51,712 bases of DNA from Candidatus Methanoperedentaceae archaeon (lineage in GTDB: Archaea > Halobacteriota > Methanosarcinia > Methanosarcinales > Methanoperedenaceae): assembly GCA_003104905.1 (NCBI GenBank), contig PQAS01000020.1, positions 1-51,712 on the forward strand, written 5' to 3'. The position numbers were made by a program, and so were the translations under genes. Under the pieces are notes generated by a model, which saw only the letters and a program-made list of their open reading frames with translations, was not told where the DNA came from and ran no database searches. Positions 43,441 through 51,572 of the stretch are shown piece by piece. The first letter of the stretch is position 1, and each line of letters opens with the position of its first letter.

Positions 43441-44442
43441 ATGGAAACACGAAAAGTTTACGTAAGTGGCGGCTCTACCTTTGTAATATCACTGCCAAAG
43501 AAGTGGGTCAAGCAGGTGAATCTGAAAGCAGGAGACTCGCTGGTGGTCACAGAACATGGCAGTTCGTTGCAGATCGAGTCAAGTATAATTGAAAAAGAAT
43601 CAAGGACTAAAGAAATCAGGATATCGCAGGTGAAATCGAGCGAGACCCTTGAACGTCTATTGATCGCTTTTTACCTGGTTGGTTACGATACGATTACTAT
43701 AAAACTGGACAGAAAGGATCATCTTGCATATCGGGAGAGTATACGCAAAATCCTTGACTATTTGATCGGTGTTGAAATAGTGGAGGATACTAACGAGATA
43801 ATGACCCTTGAGATAATGCTGGAATACAAACGTTTGAATACCCGCCAGATACTCCAGAGAATGTTTTCCATAGACAAGTCAATGCTTCTTGATCTTGGCA
43901 GGGCTATGAAAACTTCGGACACATTGCTGGCAAAAGATGTGACTGCAAGAGAAAAGGAAATCGACAGGCTTTATTTCTTAGTTGTGAGGCAGCTTAAGAG
44001 CGCTGTGGAATACCAGCAGATAGCTGAAAAACTCGGAATAGAATCCCAGAGGGATTGCCTCGGATACCGAATTGTGGTAAAAGTTCTTGAGAGAATTGCA
44101 GATCACATAGAAAACATGGCAAAAAGTTATATTCAGTTATCTGAGATCCCAAACCAAATAAAGATGGATGAATTAATTAATCTCATCAATAATGTGGCTC
44201 CAACATTCGATAAATCCATCCAGGCATTATTTAATAGGAATGATGAAACGGCTGAACTGGTTTTTCAGGAATTAAAAAAAATTGAAAAAATTTATTCCGA
44301 TATTTCAAAAGAATTGTTTAATATAGAAGATATCCAAATTGCGATTTTAGAGAAAACAATGCTTGACAGCCTTGGAAGAATAGCAAACTATAGCGGGGAT
44401 ATCGCAGAGGTAGCTATCAATATGTCTAAAGAAGTATATTGA
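43441..44442 (+). CDS. AbrB (SpoVT-type) / PhoU fusion regulator 2
   Basis: 333 aa paralogue of regulator 1, with the same order: DNA-binding hairpin (RKVYVSGGSTFVISLPKKWV), then two PhoU bundles (VLERIADHIENMAK; LGRIANYSGDIAEVA). It is transcribed away from regulator 1. The upstream Pho box E covers the likely start of transcription, which suggests autorepression. The gene ends in a strong terminator. Confidence 0.9.
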   Translation: METRKVYVSGGSTFVISLPKKWVKQVNLKAGDSLVVTEHGSSLQIESSIIEKESRTKEIRISQVKSSETLERLLIAFYLVGYDTITIKLDRKDHLAYRESIRKILDYLIGVEIVEDTNEIMTLEIMLEYKRLNTRQILQRMFSIDKSMLLDLGRAMKTSDTLLAKDVTAREKEIDRLYFLVVRQLKSAVEYQQIAEKLGIESQRDCLGYRIVVKVLERIADHIENMAKSYIQLSEIPNQIKMDELINLINNVAPTFDKSIQALFNRNDETAELVFQELKKIEKIYSDISKELFNIEDIQIAILEKTMLDSLGRIANYSGDIAEVAINMSKEVY

Positions 44443-44512
44443 ATCGCCGAAAAAAAATCCGATGGGGCAAATCCTGAAATCTTATCGGAAAATAAATTTG
44501 GAAAAGATAATC

Positions 44513-44550
44513 AACCACAGAGTTATTCTCTGGGTGCTCTGTGGTTTTTT
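44513..44550 (+). terminator. Terminator after AbrB-PhoU regulator 2
   Basis: AACCACAGAG (44513-44522) pairs with CTCTGTGGTT (44537-44546), a perfect ten-pair stem with a 14-base loop, followed by a T run. It lies between convergent genes. Confidence 0.8.
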
Positions 44551-44588
44551 CCTAAAAAAAAATGAAAAGTCTCATAACCGGCCAGGTA

Positions 44589-46604
44589 TCAATATGTGGG
44601 CAGCAGCATTGGATTTTCAGGATTAATGAGTTCTTCAGGACGGATCAAGATTCCCTCAATATCTTTTGCATTTTCTTTTGCATTAGAATTATCAGATATA
44701 CTCGATATATTTGAACTCAAACCCAATTTTTCCCTTGCTTTCCCAATATGCAAAAGGAGCAGCTTCGATGCTTTTATCGGGTCATCTTCAACAATGAACT
44801 TTGCTCCAAAGAGTTCCTCTGATTTCCGGGTCAGTAAATCTACAACTTCAGGCCCTCCGAGGATAGGCGGCGCTCTGCCCAGGTGGACTGTAATACCAAG
44901 GGCGACGGCGCCTGTTCCTATTGCAACGGCCTTTTCCGCTATCCAGTCGGGAGCAGAAGCAGCTATAGGCATATCCTTTAATGGCAGACCCATTTTCTTT
45001 GCAAGCTCGATTGCCAGAAGTATCACTCTCGAGTTATCAACGCAGCTTCCGAAATGCCATACCGGAGGAAGCGAGCCAAGAGCATTTAATACTCCTTTTA
45101 ATTTATCTCCTGCATATTCCATAGTGGCTTCAGGAGTAAGAAGTCCCCCTCTTGCACATGATTGCGCGGAACATCCCGTTGAGAAGACAAGAACATTTTG
45201 TTTCAATAATTCTTTTGCAATGATTACCTGGCTGGATTCGGTCATTTCCGGGCTTATGCAGCCTGCCAGCAGGACAATTCCATATATATCTCCTGATTTT
45301 ATGCTGTCAATTAATGGTTTGAAGGGGTCTTGCGGATTCAATTTGGCAAGTACATCAAGAATATTCTCAACCGAAAAACCTGCCATCAGGTCATGAGGCT
45401 TTTCTTCAGGCAGGAAAATATTGTTTCCCCTGTTCGGAAAATTCTCAATAGCGCAATCCAGGATCCTTTTTGCAGCTTCATCCGCATTCTCTTCATGAAA
45501 AGGTATATGTTCGGCACTCTTGAATCTTGCTTCTTTCATGGTGGATATGATCTTTGTATGAAAATGCTTTGCAACATTCTCAATATTGGGATAAATGCAC
45601 TGGACATCTACTACTATGGCTTCGGCAAGTCCTGTGGCAATTATCAGTTCCTGGTGAATATTGCTTCCGGCAACAGGGATGCCATGTCTCATCAATGCAT
45701 CATTCCCGGTGCAGCAGCAGCCTACAACATTTATTCCATTAGCTCCAAACGCTCTTGCTTTTTCCAGGAGCTGCGCATCCTCGGAAAATTCAATGATCTT
45801 CTCGGAAAGGAGAGGAACATGGCCATGAATTACTATATTCACCTTATCTTTTTCGAGCACATTGAACCCGATCCTTGAAGAGAAAAGTTTTGGGAGCCCA
45901 AAAAGTACATCCTGTAATTCCGCACTGATTATAAGGGATGAAATATCAGCAACCCCAAGCCTTGCTGCATGGATTACGAACTCTTTTGGATCAGCCATCG
46001 TACCCATGGATGTTTCATGCCCCGAATCCATCAATTCCCGGCCTGCAGATGCCGGCATTACTCCAGGATTTGAAAGATTCCTTACAACATCAGCAGGATA
46101 ATATGATTCGGCAAATATCATGTGGTCTTCATCCCCCAGCATATCGGATATCGCCACTGATGCAATAGCATAGGCCATATCTTCAATTCCATCTTCTTTG
46201 TCAATATTGATCTTACGGGCAATTGATGTCAATTTTAGAGGTTCTTTTATTTTATATGATGTTTTTCTCCCGGCTGTTTTTAGCAGCGTTTGTGCCACAT
46301 GCAGGGCATGGGAAGCATGCGCTGCCGTCCCTCTGCCAGTCATCATGAGAAGATTTCTTGCCGCAATAGTATCAGCGCTTGCACCGCATGTTCCTTTCAG
46401 GGAACGGCCTGAAATCCTGCAGGGTCCCAGGGCGCATTGCTTGCAGCATATCCCTTTAGAGCCAAAATTACATTTGGCTTTCTTGCATTCTCCGGTACTG
46501 TAATTTCCATTCCTATCGAAAATGGTTTCTATTCCAAGCATATGTGCATGCCTGATCATTTCATTGGTTGCATTATCCATTTTTTGGGTCTCTTCTTTTG
46601 GCAT
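44589..46604 (-). CDS. cooS: Ni-dependent carbon monoxide dehydrogenase catalytic subunit (CooS type)
   Basis: 671 aa. D- and B-cluster cysteines are at 45, 53, 54, 57, 62 and 73 (KCNFGSKGICCKQC-x4-C), spaced as in bacterial CooSII. The C-cluster ligands are all present: His in VHGHVPLLS, VGCCCTGN, QCIYPN, LAGCIS, STGCSAQ and FGSCVDNSR. It oxidises CO or reduces CO2 in the cytoplasm. ATG 46604 has SD GGAGG. The TATA box at 46667-46678 predicts a start near 46647, so the longer frames from 46649 or 46700 are unlikely. No acs, cooF or cooC gene is next to it. Confidence 0.95.
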   Translation of the reverse strand: MPKEETQKMDNATNEMIRHAHMLGIETIFDRNGNYSTGECKKAKCNFGSKGICCKQCALGPCRISGRSLKGTCGASADTIAARNLLMMTGRGTAAHASHALHVAQTLLKTAGRKTSYKIKEPLKLTSIARKINIDKEDGIEDMAYAIASVAISDMLGDEDHMIFAESYYPADVVRNLSNPGVMPASAGRELMDSGHETSMGTMADPKEFVIHAARLGVADISSLIISAELQDVLFGLPKLFSSRIGFNVLEKDKVNIVIHGHVPLLSEKIIEFSEDAQLLEKARAFGANGINVVGCCCTGNDALMRHGIPVAGSNIHQELIIATGLAEAIVVDVQCIYPNIENVAKHFHTKIISTMKEARFKSAEHIPFHEENADEAAKRILDCAIENFPNRGNNIFLPEEKPHDLMAGFSVENILDVLAKLNPQDPFKPLIDSIKSGDIYGIVLLAGCISPEMTESSQVIIAKELLKQNVLVFSTGCSAQSCARGGLLTPEATMEYAGDKLKGVLNALGSLPPVWHFGSCVDNSRVILLAIELAKKMGLPLKDMPIAASAPDWIAEKAVAIGTGAVALGITVHLGRAPPILGGPEVVDLLTRKSEELFGAKFIVEDDPIKASKLLLLHIGKAREKLGLSSNISSISDNSNAKENAKDIEGILIRPEELINPENPMLLPTY

Positions 46605-46666
46605 AGAGCCTCCATGATAATGCCTCTTCAGTGTGTTTTCGCCTTCCATAGTAAAATAGCACTCCT

Positions 46667-46678
46667 GTTTATATATTT
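46667..46678 (-). promoter_or_regulatory. TATA box of the CODH gene
   Basis: Minus-strand AAATATATAAAC. Transcription about 20-25 bases downstream would start near 46647-46655 and give a leader of about 45 bases containing GGAGG four bases before ATG 46604. Confidence 0.55.
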
Positions 46679-46819
46679 CAAACCATGTTGAAATCCGCAC
46701 TGGGGTTGAAATGTTTTAATGGTATTATAATGTATAAAATTATTTAGATTAAAGGGGTGTCTGTCTGCGCATTTCACTGATTTCCGAATTAGTAAAAAGA
46801 CAATACTGCGAAAGATTTA

Positions 46820-46831
46820 TTTTTATAAAAA
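46820..46831 (+). promoter_or_regulatory. Palindromic TATA box of the surface-protein gene
   Basis: TTTTTATAAAAA, a perfect 12-base palindrome inside AAAGATTTA...ATCTAG. The transcript would start near 46850, with SD GGTGAG (46862-46867) before ATG 46875. Confidence 0.5.
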
Positions 46832-46874
46832 TCTAGTAAGGCTTTTAAGAATGGGAAAAATGGTGAGAAAAAGA

Positions 46875-48227
46875 ATGAACAAGATTGAAATATTTTTAAA
46901 GATATTTATTATTTTAATATTATTTACAGGCATACAGGCAGTATCTATGTCAGCAATGGCAATTGAAGGAGATTTAAAATCAAAGGAAGCCATTCGTTCT
47001 TTGAGTTCTGATGTAGTCGTCTTGAATAATTCATACATAGAAATAGCGGTATCACAAATTGGAAGGTTCACAATAGGAACAACAGGAGGTGATCCGGCCA
47101 CGCACCAGGATGATAATAAAATCCTCCTTTTTGGACATCCGGTTCCAGGTACTTCTTTTACGACAATCAGGATAGATGATTCAAATTTTGAATATGGCAG
47201 TTCTGGTATTTTGGTCGAACCACCAATTATTTCAGATAATTCAATAGTTTCAAAATGGAGAATAAAAGATATTGACGTCACACAAAGACTTTCACCTGTA
47301 AAAAGCAGTTCAGGGTATGAAGATACTGTAAGGATTTCCTATATAGTTAAGAATAACGGGAACAGAACACAAAGAGTCGGAACCAGGATAATGATGGATA
47401 CGATGCTTGGCAATAATGATGCAGCACCTTTTAGAATACCCGGATACGGCGCTGTCACTAAAGAAACTCAGTTCAATGGAAGCCGCATTCCGCCAGAATG
47501 GATAGCATACGACTCATTGAGCAATCCGGCAGTCACATCCCGGGGTATTCTGAAAGTGCCAGAGAGGTTAGCTCCGGATAAATTTATTCTCATGAACTGG
47601 GCCAGAATTTATGGTACAAAATGGAATATTACAACAATTCCTGAAGAAAATGGTGATAGCTCTGTTGGAATATGGTGGTATCCGGATAATCTTGAAGCCG
47701 GGCAATCCAGAACATATACGACATATTATGGGATCGCCTATATCCAGATAACTCCAAAAGTATTGACAGTTGGCCTGAATAGCCGTCCTTCTGTTCATCA
47801 GGGAGATACATTCACAATAACATCCTTCATTGAAAATACAGGGGATTTGAAAGCTGAAAATGTAAAAGTTATGATATCTCTTCCTTCAGGGCTGGAACTG
47901 GTGTCCGGAGAGACTCAGGTAAGATCAATTGGTAATTTGAAAAAACATGATTCCGGCCAGGCAAGCTGGAACGTAAAAGCAAAAAGCCCCGGAACTCTTG
48001 TTTATCAGGTAACTGCGGCTTCAACAACAACCGGCATATATCAAACGATTGCATACAAGCAGGTTAATGTTATTCCGGGACCCATTCCACCTGTACCGGA
48101 GCTTTCCACGGCATTACTCATTTCAGGAGGCCTTATGGGGCTCTTCGGACTTAGCAGGTTGAAGAGAAAAACCTTAATTATTGAAAATGCGATCAGGCAG
48201 AAAATCCGCTTTCATTTCAAGCCTTGA
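46875..48227 (+). CDS. Secreted surface protein with C-terminal PEF-CTERM-like sorting signal
   Basis: 450 aa. N-terminal signal helix (FLKIFIILILFTGIQAV), a large beta-rich domain (~30-310), a CARDB/DUF11-like domain (LTVGLNSRPSVHQGDTFT to about residue 400), and a C-terminal tripartite signal: VPELSTA, hydrophobic helix LLISGGLMGLFGLS, then RLKRK. That is the PEF-CTERM pattern for archaeosortase processing, with a 20-residue extension after the basic cluster. ATG 46875 has SD GGTGAG; ATGs at 46851 and 46860 lack one. Function unknown, probably cell-surface. Confidence 0.8.
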   Translation: MNKIEIFLKIFIILILFTGIQAVSMSAMAIEGDLKSKEAIRSLSSDVVVLNNSYIEIAVSQIGRFTIGTTGGDPATHQDDNKILLFGHPVPGTSFTTIRIDDSNFEYGSSGILVEPPIISDNSIVSKWRIKDIDVTQRLSPVKSSSGYEDTVRISYIVKNNGNRTQRVGTRIMMDTMLGNNDAAPFRIPGYGAVTKETQFNGSRIPPEWIAYDSLSNPAVTSRGILKVPERLAPDKFILMNWARIYGTKWNITTIPEENGDSSVGIWWYPDNLEAGQSRTYTTYYGIAYIQITPKVLTVGLNSRPSVHQGDTFTITSFIENTGDLKAENVKVMISLPSGLELVSGETQVRSIGNLKKHDSGQASWNVKAKSPGTLVYQVTAASTTTGIYQTIAYKQVNVIPGPIPPVPELSTALLISGGLMGLFGLSRLKRKTLIIENAIRQKIRFHFKP

Positions 48228-48261
48228 TAAAGCGGACTGCCGGTATGAGAATTATTGAAGC

Positions 48262-48981
48262 TCATGATACAAGCTTCATTATAAGTTTCCGACCATCCTC
48301 ATTCTTGAAAATAGGAGTATTCCAATCCTGTTTAATTTTTTTTCGTTGCGTTTTGACTTCCTTTTGTTTTATGGGGTCATAACCTGTTTTTTCATGCGAT
48401 TCCCTGTAAACAAGTATTCCGCATCTTTGCCATACAGGTGTTTCAGCAAGATTTATTCCATTCCGGAATACAAGCTCATGTATGTCTTTTGCCTTCATAT
48501 TCTTGAGACGCATTGCGGCCTCATTTTCGTTCAATCCTGATTTCAGCAGCGTGTAATATCCATAGGAACTCACATGATTTCTCCAGGTCTCGGCCTGTCT
48601 CCATAAAAGATATTTATAAATATCCTCTTTTCCCAGGAGGACGATCCTTGAATCAAAGGAAACCGGCTTTTCAAGCTTCAGCCGGATGGTCAGCGCAGAC
48701 GATACAAATCCAGGGATAATTGAATCGATTTTCTCGACCCTGTTATTGTAGGGGATTTCATAGAAAAAGAAAGAAATCTCATCCGAGAATGTAAAAGCGA
48801 AGAGGGGAGCCAGGCCGCTTTCCTTGAAAAATAATTCTATAGAATCCGCCATTGCATGGGCAAATCTTTCATCATATGGTTTTTGAAGCCCTGCAAGCGT
48901 GCGGCGAAAACTCCGGCCATCAATCCTTACGGCAAAAGGAGGGAATACCCTGAGGTGGGAATATATTTCCCTGTCTTTCAT
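48262..48981 (-). CDS. Thg1-like tRNA 3'-5' polymerase
   Basis: 239 aa. The polymerase palm motifs are present: VRIDGRSFRR (metal Asp21) and FTFSDEISFFF (Ser-Asp-Glu near 66-68). The eukaryotic HINxxYN motif for tRNA-His recognition is replaced by NHVSSYGYY, as in archaeal Thg1-like proteins. So it probably repairs or extends tRNA 5' ends with normal base pairing. ATG 48981 (MKDREIYSHLR) matches the family start; a TTG at 49008 would add nine residues. The PRC-barrel gene lies upstream on the same strand. Confidence 0.9.
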   Translation of the reverse strand: MKDREIYSHLRVFPPFAVRIDGRSFRRTLAGLQKPYDERFAHAMADSIELFFKESGLAPLFAFTFSDEISFFFYEIPYNNRVEKIDSIIPGFVSSALTIRLKLEKPVSFDSRIVLLGKEDIYKYLLWRQAETWRNHVSSYGYYTLLKSGLNENEAAMRLKNMKAKDIHELVFRNGINLAETPVWQRCGILVYRESHEKTGYDPIKQKEVKTQRKKIKQDWNTPIFKNEDGRKLIMKLVS

Positions 48982-49014
48982 TTCATTTTCTGAAAAATCA
49001 TCATCCAAGGTTTA

Positions 49015-49308
49015 TTATTGATCCTCTTCTTCAGGAATATCATACTCTTCCGCGATCTCTTCGGGTTTCTTGAACTGGTCTTTGACATGTCTTATCAGGA
49101 CAACATCGGCAATTGCCGTTACCCACCTGAAAGGTACAACCACTCCTTTACTGCTTGTATCGAACATATTGGGATTCAATTTTGTTGTAGCAAGACCTGT
49201 TGCTTTCTTTTCGCCTACTTCGAGTACGACATCATTTACTTTTCCGATATAGACTCCTTTTTCAGTGTAAATATTTAATCCAAATAGTGTTGAAACCTCA
49301 GCCTGCAT
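49015..49308 (-). CDS. PRC-barrel domain protein
   Basis: 97 aa. The PRC-barrel beta fold is visible from LFGLNIYTEKGVYIGKVNDVVLEV to the VVPFRWVTAIADVVLI strand, followed by an acidic tail. Small archaeal PRC proteins bind ribosome- or division-related partners; here the partner is unknown. The near-perfect SD GGAGGTGAT (about 49314-49322) fixes ATG 49308 over the upstream frame start at 49341. A TATA box (GTTTATATTGAT) lies upstream. Confidence 0.9.
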   Translation of the reverse strand: MQAEVSTLFGLNIYTEKGVYIGKVNDVVLEVGEKKATGLATTKLNPNMFDTSSKGVVVPFRWVTAIADVVLIRHVKDQFKKPEEIAEEYDIPEEEDQ

Positions 49309-49398
49309 AATATCACCTCCACTAAATATGAATGATATCAATATAAACTTAATTGATTCGCAGAAGGTTAATATTCCTATATGATGATTTAGGCTCCA

Positions 49399-51099
49399 AT
49401 GTTAACAACCGATGATATCAAAATACTTATAAAAAAATATGCACTGCAAAATGCGGTAAAATATAATAAGCTGCCGCAGGCCGGTTCGGTCATGGGCAAG
49501 GTCATGGCATCTGCGGAACTCCGTTCAAAGGCCAGAGAAATAAATTCGCTCATAGGAGAAGTGCTGGAAGAGATAAACGAGATGCCTCCTGCTTCGTGGG
49601 AACAGGAATTGGAGCGGCTTGCGCCCGAACTTATTGCAGAACTTAAGGAAAAGAAAGAGCCTGATAAAGGTCTTCCTCCGCTTAATATAAAGGGCCGTCT
49701 TGTGATGAGGTTCGCGCCAAATCCCAATGGCCCGCCCACTATAGGTAGTTCACGTGGTATTATTGTGAACTCGGAATATACGAAAAAATATGGTGGCAAA
49801 TTCATTATCCGCTTCGATGATACCGACCCTGCCACAAAACGCCCTATGCTGGAAGCGTATGACTGGTATCTGGACGACTGCGAATGGCTTGGCGCAAAAC
49901 CGGATGAGGTGGTCATAGCCTCGGACAGGATCCTGAAATATTATGAGGTTGCCCGGCAGCTCATTGAGAAAGGCTCAGCATACGTCTGCTTCTGTGAACA
50001 GGAAGAATTCAAGGCGCTAAAGGATGTAAAAAAAGCCTGTCTGCACAGGGATGAGGAGATAGGAAAGAACCTTGAATCCTGGAAAAAGATGATTTCAGGG
50101 GAGTTTAAAGAGCAGGAAGCTGTGCTTCGGATCAAGACCGATATAGCTCATAAGGACCCTGCCATAAGGGACTGGGTAGCATTCCGGATTATTAAAACGC
50201 CGCATCCAAGGCATGAAGTTGGCGGTAAATACAATGTCTGGCCGCTTCTTGATTTTGAAGGGGCTGTCGAAGACCATCTCCTGGGCACGACGCTTATTAT
50301 ACGGGGCAAGGACCTTGCAGACAGCGAGATCCGCCAGAGATATGTCTATAAGTATATGGATTGGAAGTATCCTGAAACCATGCACTGGGGACGTGTGCAG
50401 ATACATGAATTCGGGAAATTAAGCACGAGCGGCCTTAAAAAAGCGATATCAGAAGGGACATACACGGGGTGGGATGACCCGCGCTTACCCACTATCCGGG
50501 CGCTTCGTCGGCGCGGCATACGATCAGAGGCTCTTCGCAAATTCATGGTAGAACTCGGCCTTGGCGAGACCGATATTAGTCTCAGTCTTGACACTCTCTA
50601 TGCCGAGAACCGGAAAATCGTTGATCCTGTAGCAAACAGGTATTTTTTTGTCTGGGCTCCTGTTGAACTTGAGGTAGAGGGCGCAGAACCAAAAGTAGCA
50701 AAGGCGCCGTTTCATCCTTCCAGGGGAGAGATGAGAGAAATCCCTGTGGGAACAAAAGTGCTAATCTGCCAGAGCGATGTGGATAACCTGAAAGAAGGGG
50801 AGCGTCTGCGTCTGAAGGACCTTTATAATATCCAGGTAACTGGGATCTCGCCTTTAACTGCCAGATTCATCGGAACTGATATGGATATAGTCAAGAAGGA
50901 AAAAGGGCGCATCATCCACTGGGCTCCCCCGGATGGACAAAAAGTGCGGGTTCTTTCACCCGATGGCGAATATTCGGGAATTGGCGAGCGCGGGTTAGAA
51001 AAGGAGCTGGATAAAGTTGTGCAATTTGAGAGGTTCGGTTTTGTGAGAATTGACAGCGTCAGGGATGATGAAGTCCTGGCGTATTTTACGCATAAGTAA
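49399..51099 (+). CDS. gltX: Glutamyl-tRNA synthetase (archaeal type)
   Basis: 566 aa. The archaeal GluRS N-terminal extension (~1-100), the HIGH-like NPNGPPTIGSS (residues 110-118), the catalytic RFDDTDPATKRP segment, KLSTS for the KMSKS loop (~336), and the beta-barrel anticodon domain at the end are present. HIGH is TIGS here, as I recall for other Methanosarcinales. It charges tRNA-Glu, and in archaea is used with GatDE for Gln. It is monocistronic and starts close to the divergent PRC gene. Confidence 0.96.
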   Translation: MLTTDDIKILIKKYALQNAVKYNKLPQAGSVMGKVMASAELRSKAREINSLIGEVLEEINEMPPASWEQELERLAPELIAELKEKKEPDKGLPPLNIKGRLVMRFAPNPNGPPTIGSSRGIIVNSEYTKKYGGKFIIRFDDTDPATKRPMLEAYDWYLDDCEWLGAKPDEVVIASDRILKYYEVARQLIEKGSAYVCFCEQEEFKALKDVKKACLHRDEEIGKNLESWKKMISGEFKEQEAVLRIKTDIAHKDPAIRDWVAFRIIKTPHPRHEVGGKYNVWPLLDFEGAVEDHLLGTTLIIRGKDLADSEIRQRYVYKYMDWKYPETMHWGRVQIHEFGKLSTSGLKKAISEGTYTGWDDPRLPTIRALRRRGIRSEALRKFMVELGLGETDISLSLDTLYAENRKIVDPVANRYFFVWAPVELEVEGAEPKVAKAPFHPSRGEMREIPVGTKVLICQSDVDNLKEGERLRLKDLYNIQVTGISPLTARFIGTDMDIVKKEKGRIIHWAPPDGQKVRVLSPDGEYSGIGERGLEKELDKVVQFERFGFVRIDSVRDDEVLAYFTHK

Positions 51100-51220
51100 T
51101 ATTGATATTTATAAGCTGCAAACATGGCATTTGATAGCGTTTGTGGTATTAAGATACGGCAAGAAGAGAAGAAATATTTCCCCATCTGTTTACAGCAACC
51201 GTAAACCTTAAATACTATCG

Positions 51221-51236
51221 TTCGTATATATACGAA
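51221..51236 (+). promoter_or_regulatory. Perfect 16-bp palindrome TTCGTATATATACGAA
   Basis: It lies just downstream of a TATA-like CTTAAATAC (about 51208-51216) and just before the likely start near 51240. That is a typical site for a repressor in archaea. It is immediately followed by a ten-pair hairpin. Confidence 0.55.
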
Positions 51237-51239
51237 TTG

Positions 51240-51287
51240 TAGTGGGCAGAGAATTTTTTAAACCATCCCCCTCCTTACTGCCCACTA
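51240..51287 (+). promoter_or_regulatory. Ten-pair hairpin in the leader of the small membrane gene
   Basis: TAGTGGGCAG (51240-51249) and CTGCCCACTA (51278-51287) are exact inverted copies with a 28-base loop, at the likely 5' end of the transcript. ACTGCCCAC occurs again near 51536, close to the end of the gene. Confidence 0.5.
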
Positions 51288-51325
51288 GTATATATGAAAA
51301 AAGAATAAAAAATGTGGTGAAAAAA

Positions 51326-51556
51326 ATGAAATACGGAAAAATGATTCTGATTGCAGGACTTGCCGGATTGGCCCTGGGTTTATACATTTCAGCTTCGATT
51401 ACTTTCCTGGTTTTGCTGATAGGGCTTCTGATTGTACCGCCTATCGCAGCTATAGTGTCAACAATTAAGGAAGGAGTACCTATCCTTTTAAAAGAATCTG
51501 CCAGACATTCACAAGATAAAGAAAATTCTCAATCACTGCCCACCTGTCAGGGATGA
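51326..51556 (+). CDS. Small membrane protein, 76 aa
   Basis: A long hydrophobic stretch (ILIAGLAGLALGLYIS and TFLVLLIGLLIVPPIAAIV, about residues 6-48), probably two helices, then a polar tail. SD GGTGA five bases before ATG 51326 favours this start. A GTG at 51242, almost at the predicted transcript start, would add 28 residues and cannot be excluded as a leaderless start. Unrecognised. The gene ends close to the left edge of an IS21-like element; the polar C-terminus may have been changed by the insertion. Confidence 0.6.
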   Translation: MKYGKMILIAGLAGLALGLYISASITFLVLLIGLLIVPPIAAIVSTIKEGVPILLKESARHSQDKENSQSLPTCQG

Positions 51557-51572
51557 TGGTCAAATCTTTTTT

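Noticed and set aside
46605-46700. N-terminal extension of CODH from ATG 46700 or 46649
   Set aside because: The TATA box at 46667-46678 implies transcription begins downstream of both; ATG 46604 has GGAGG and the length fits CooS.
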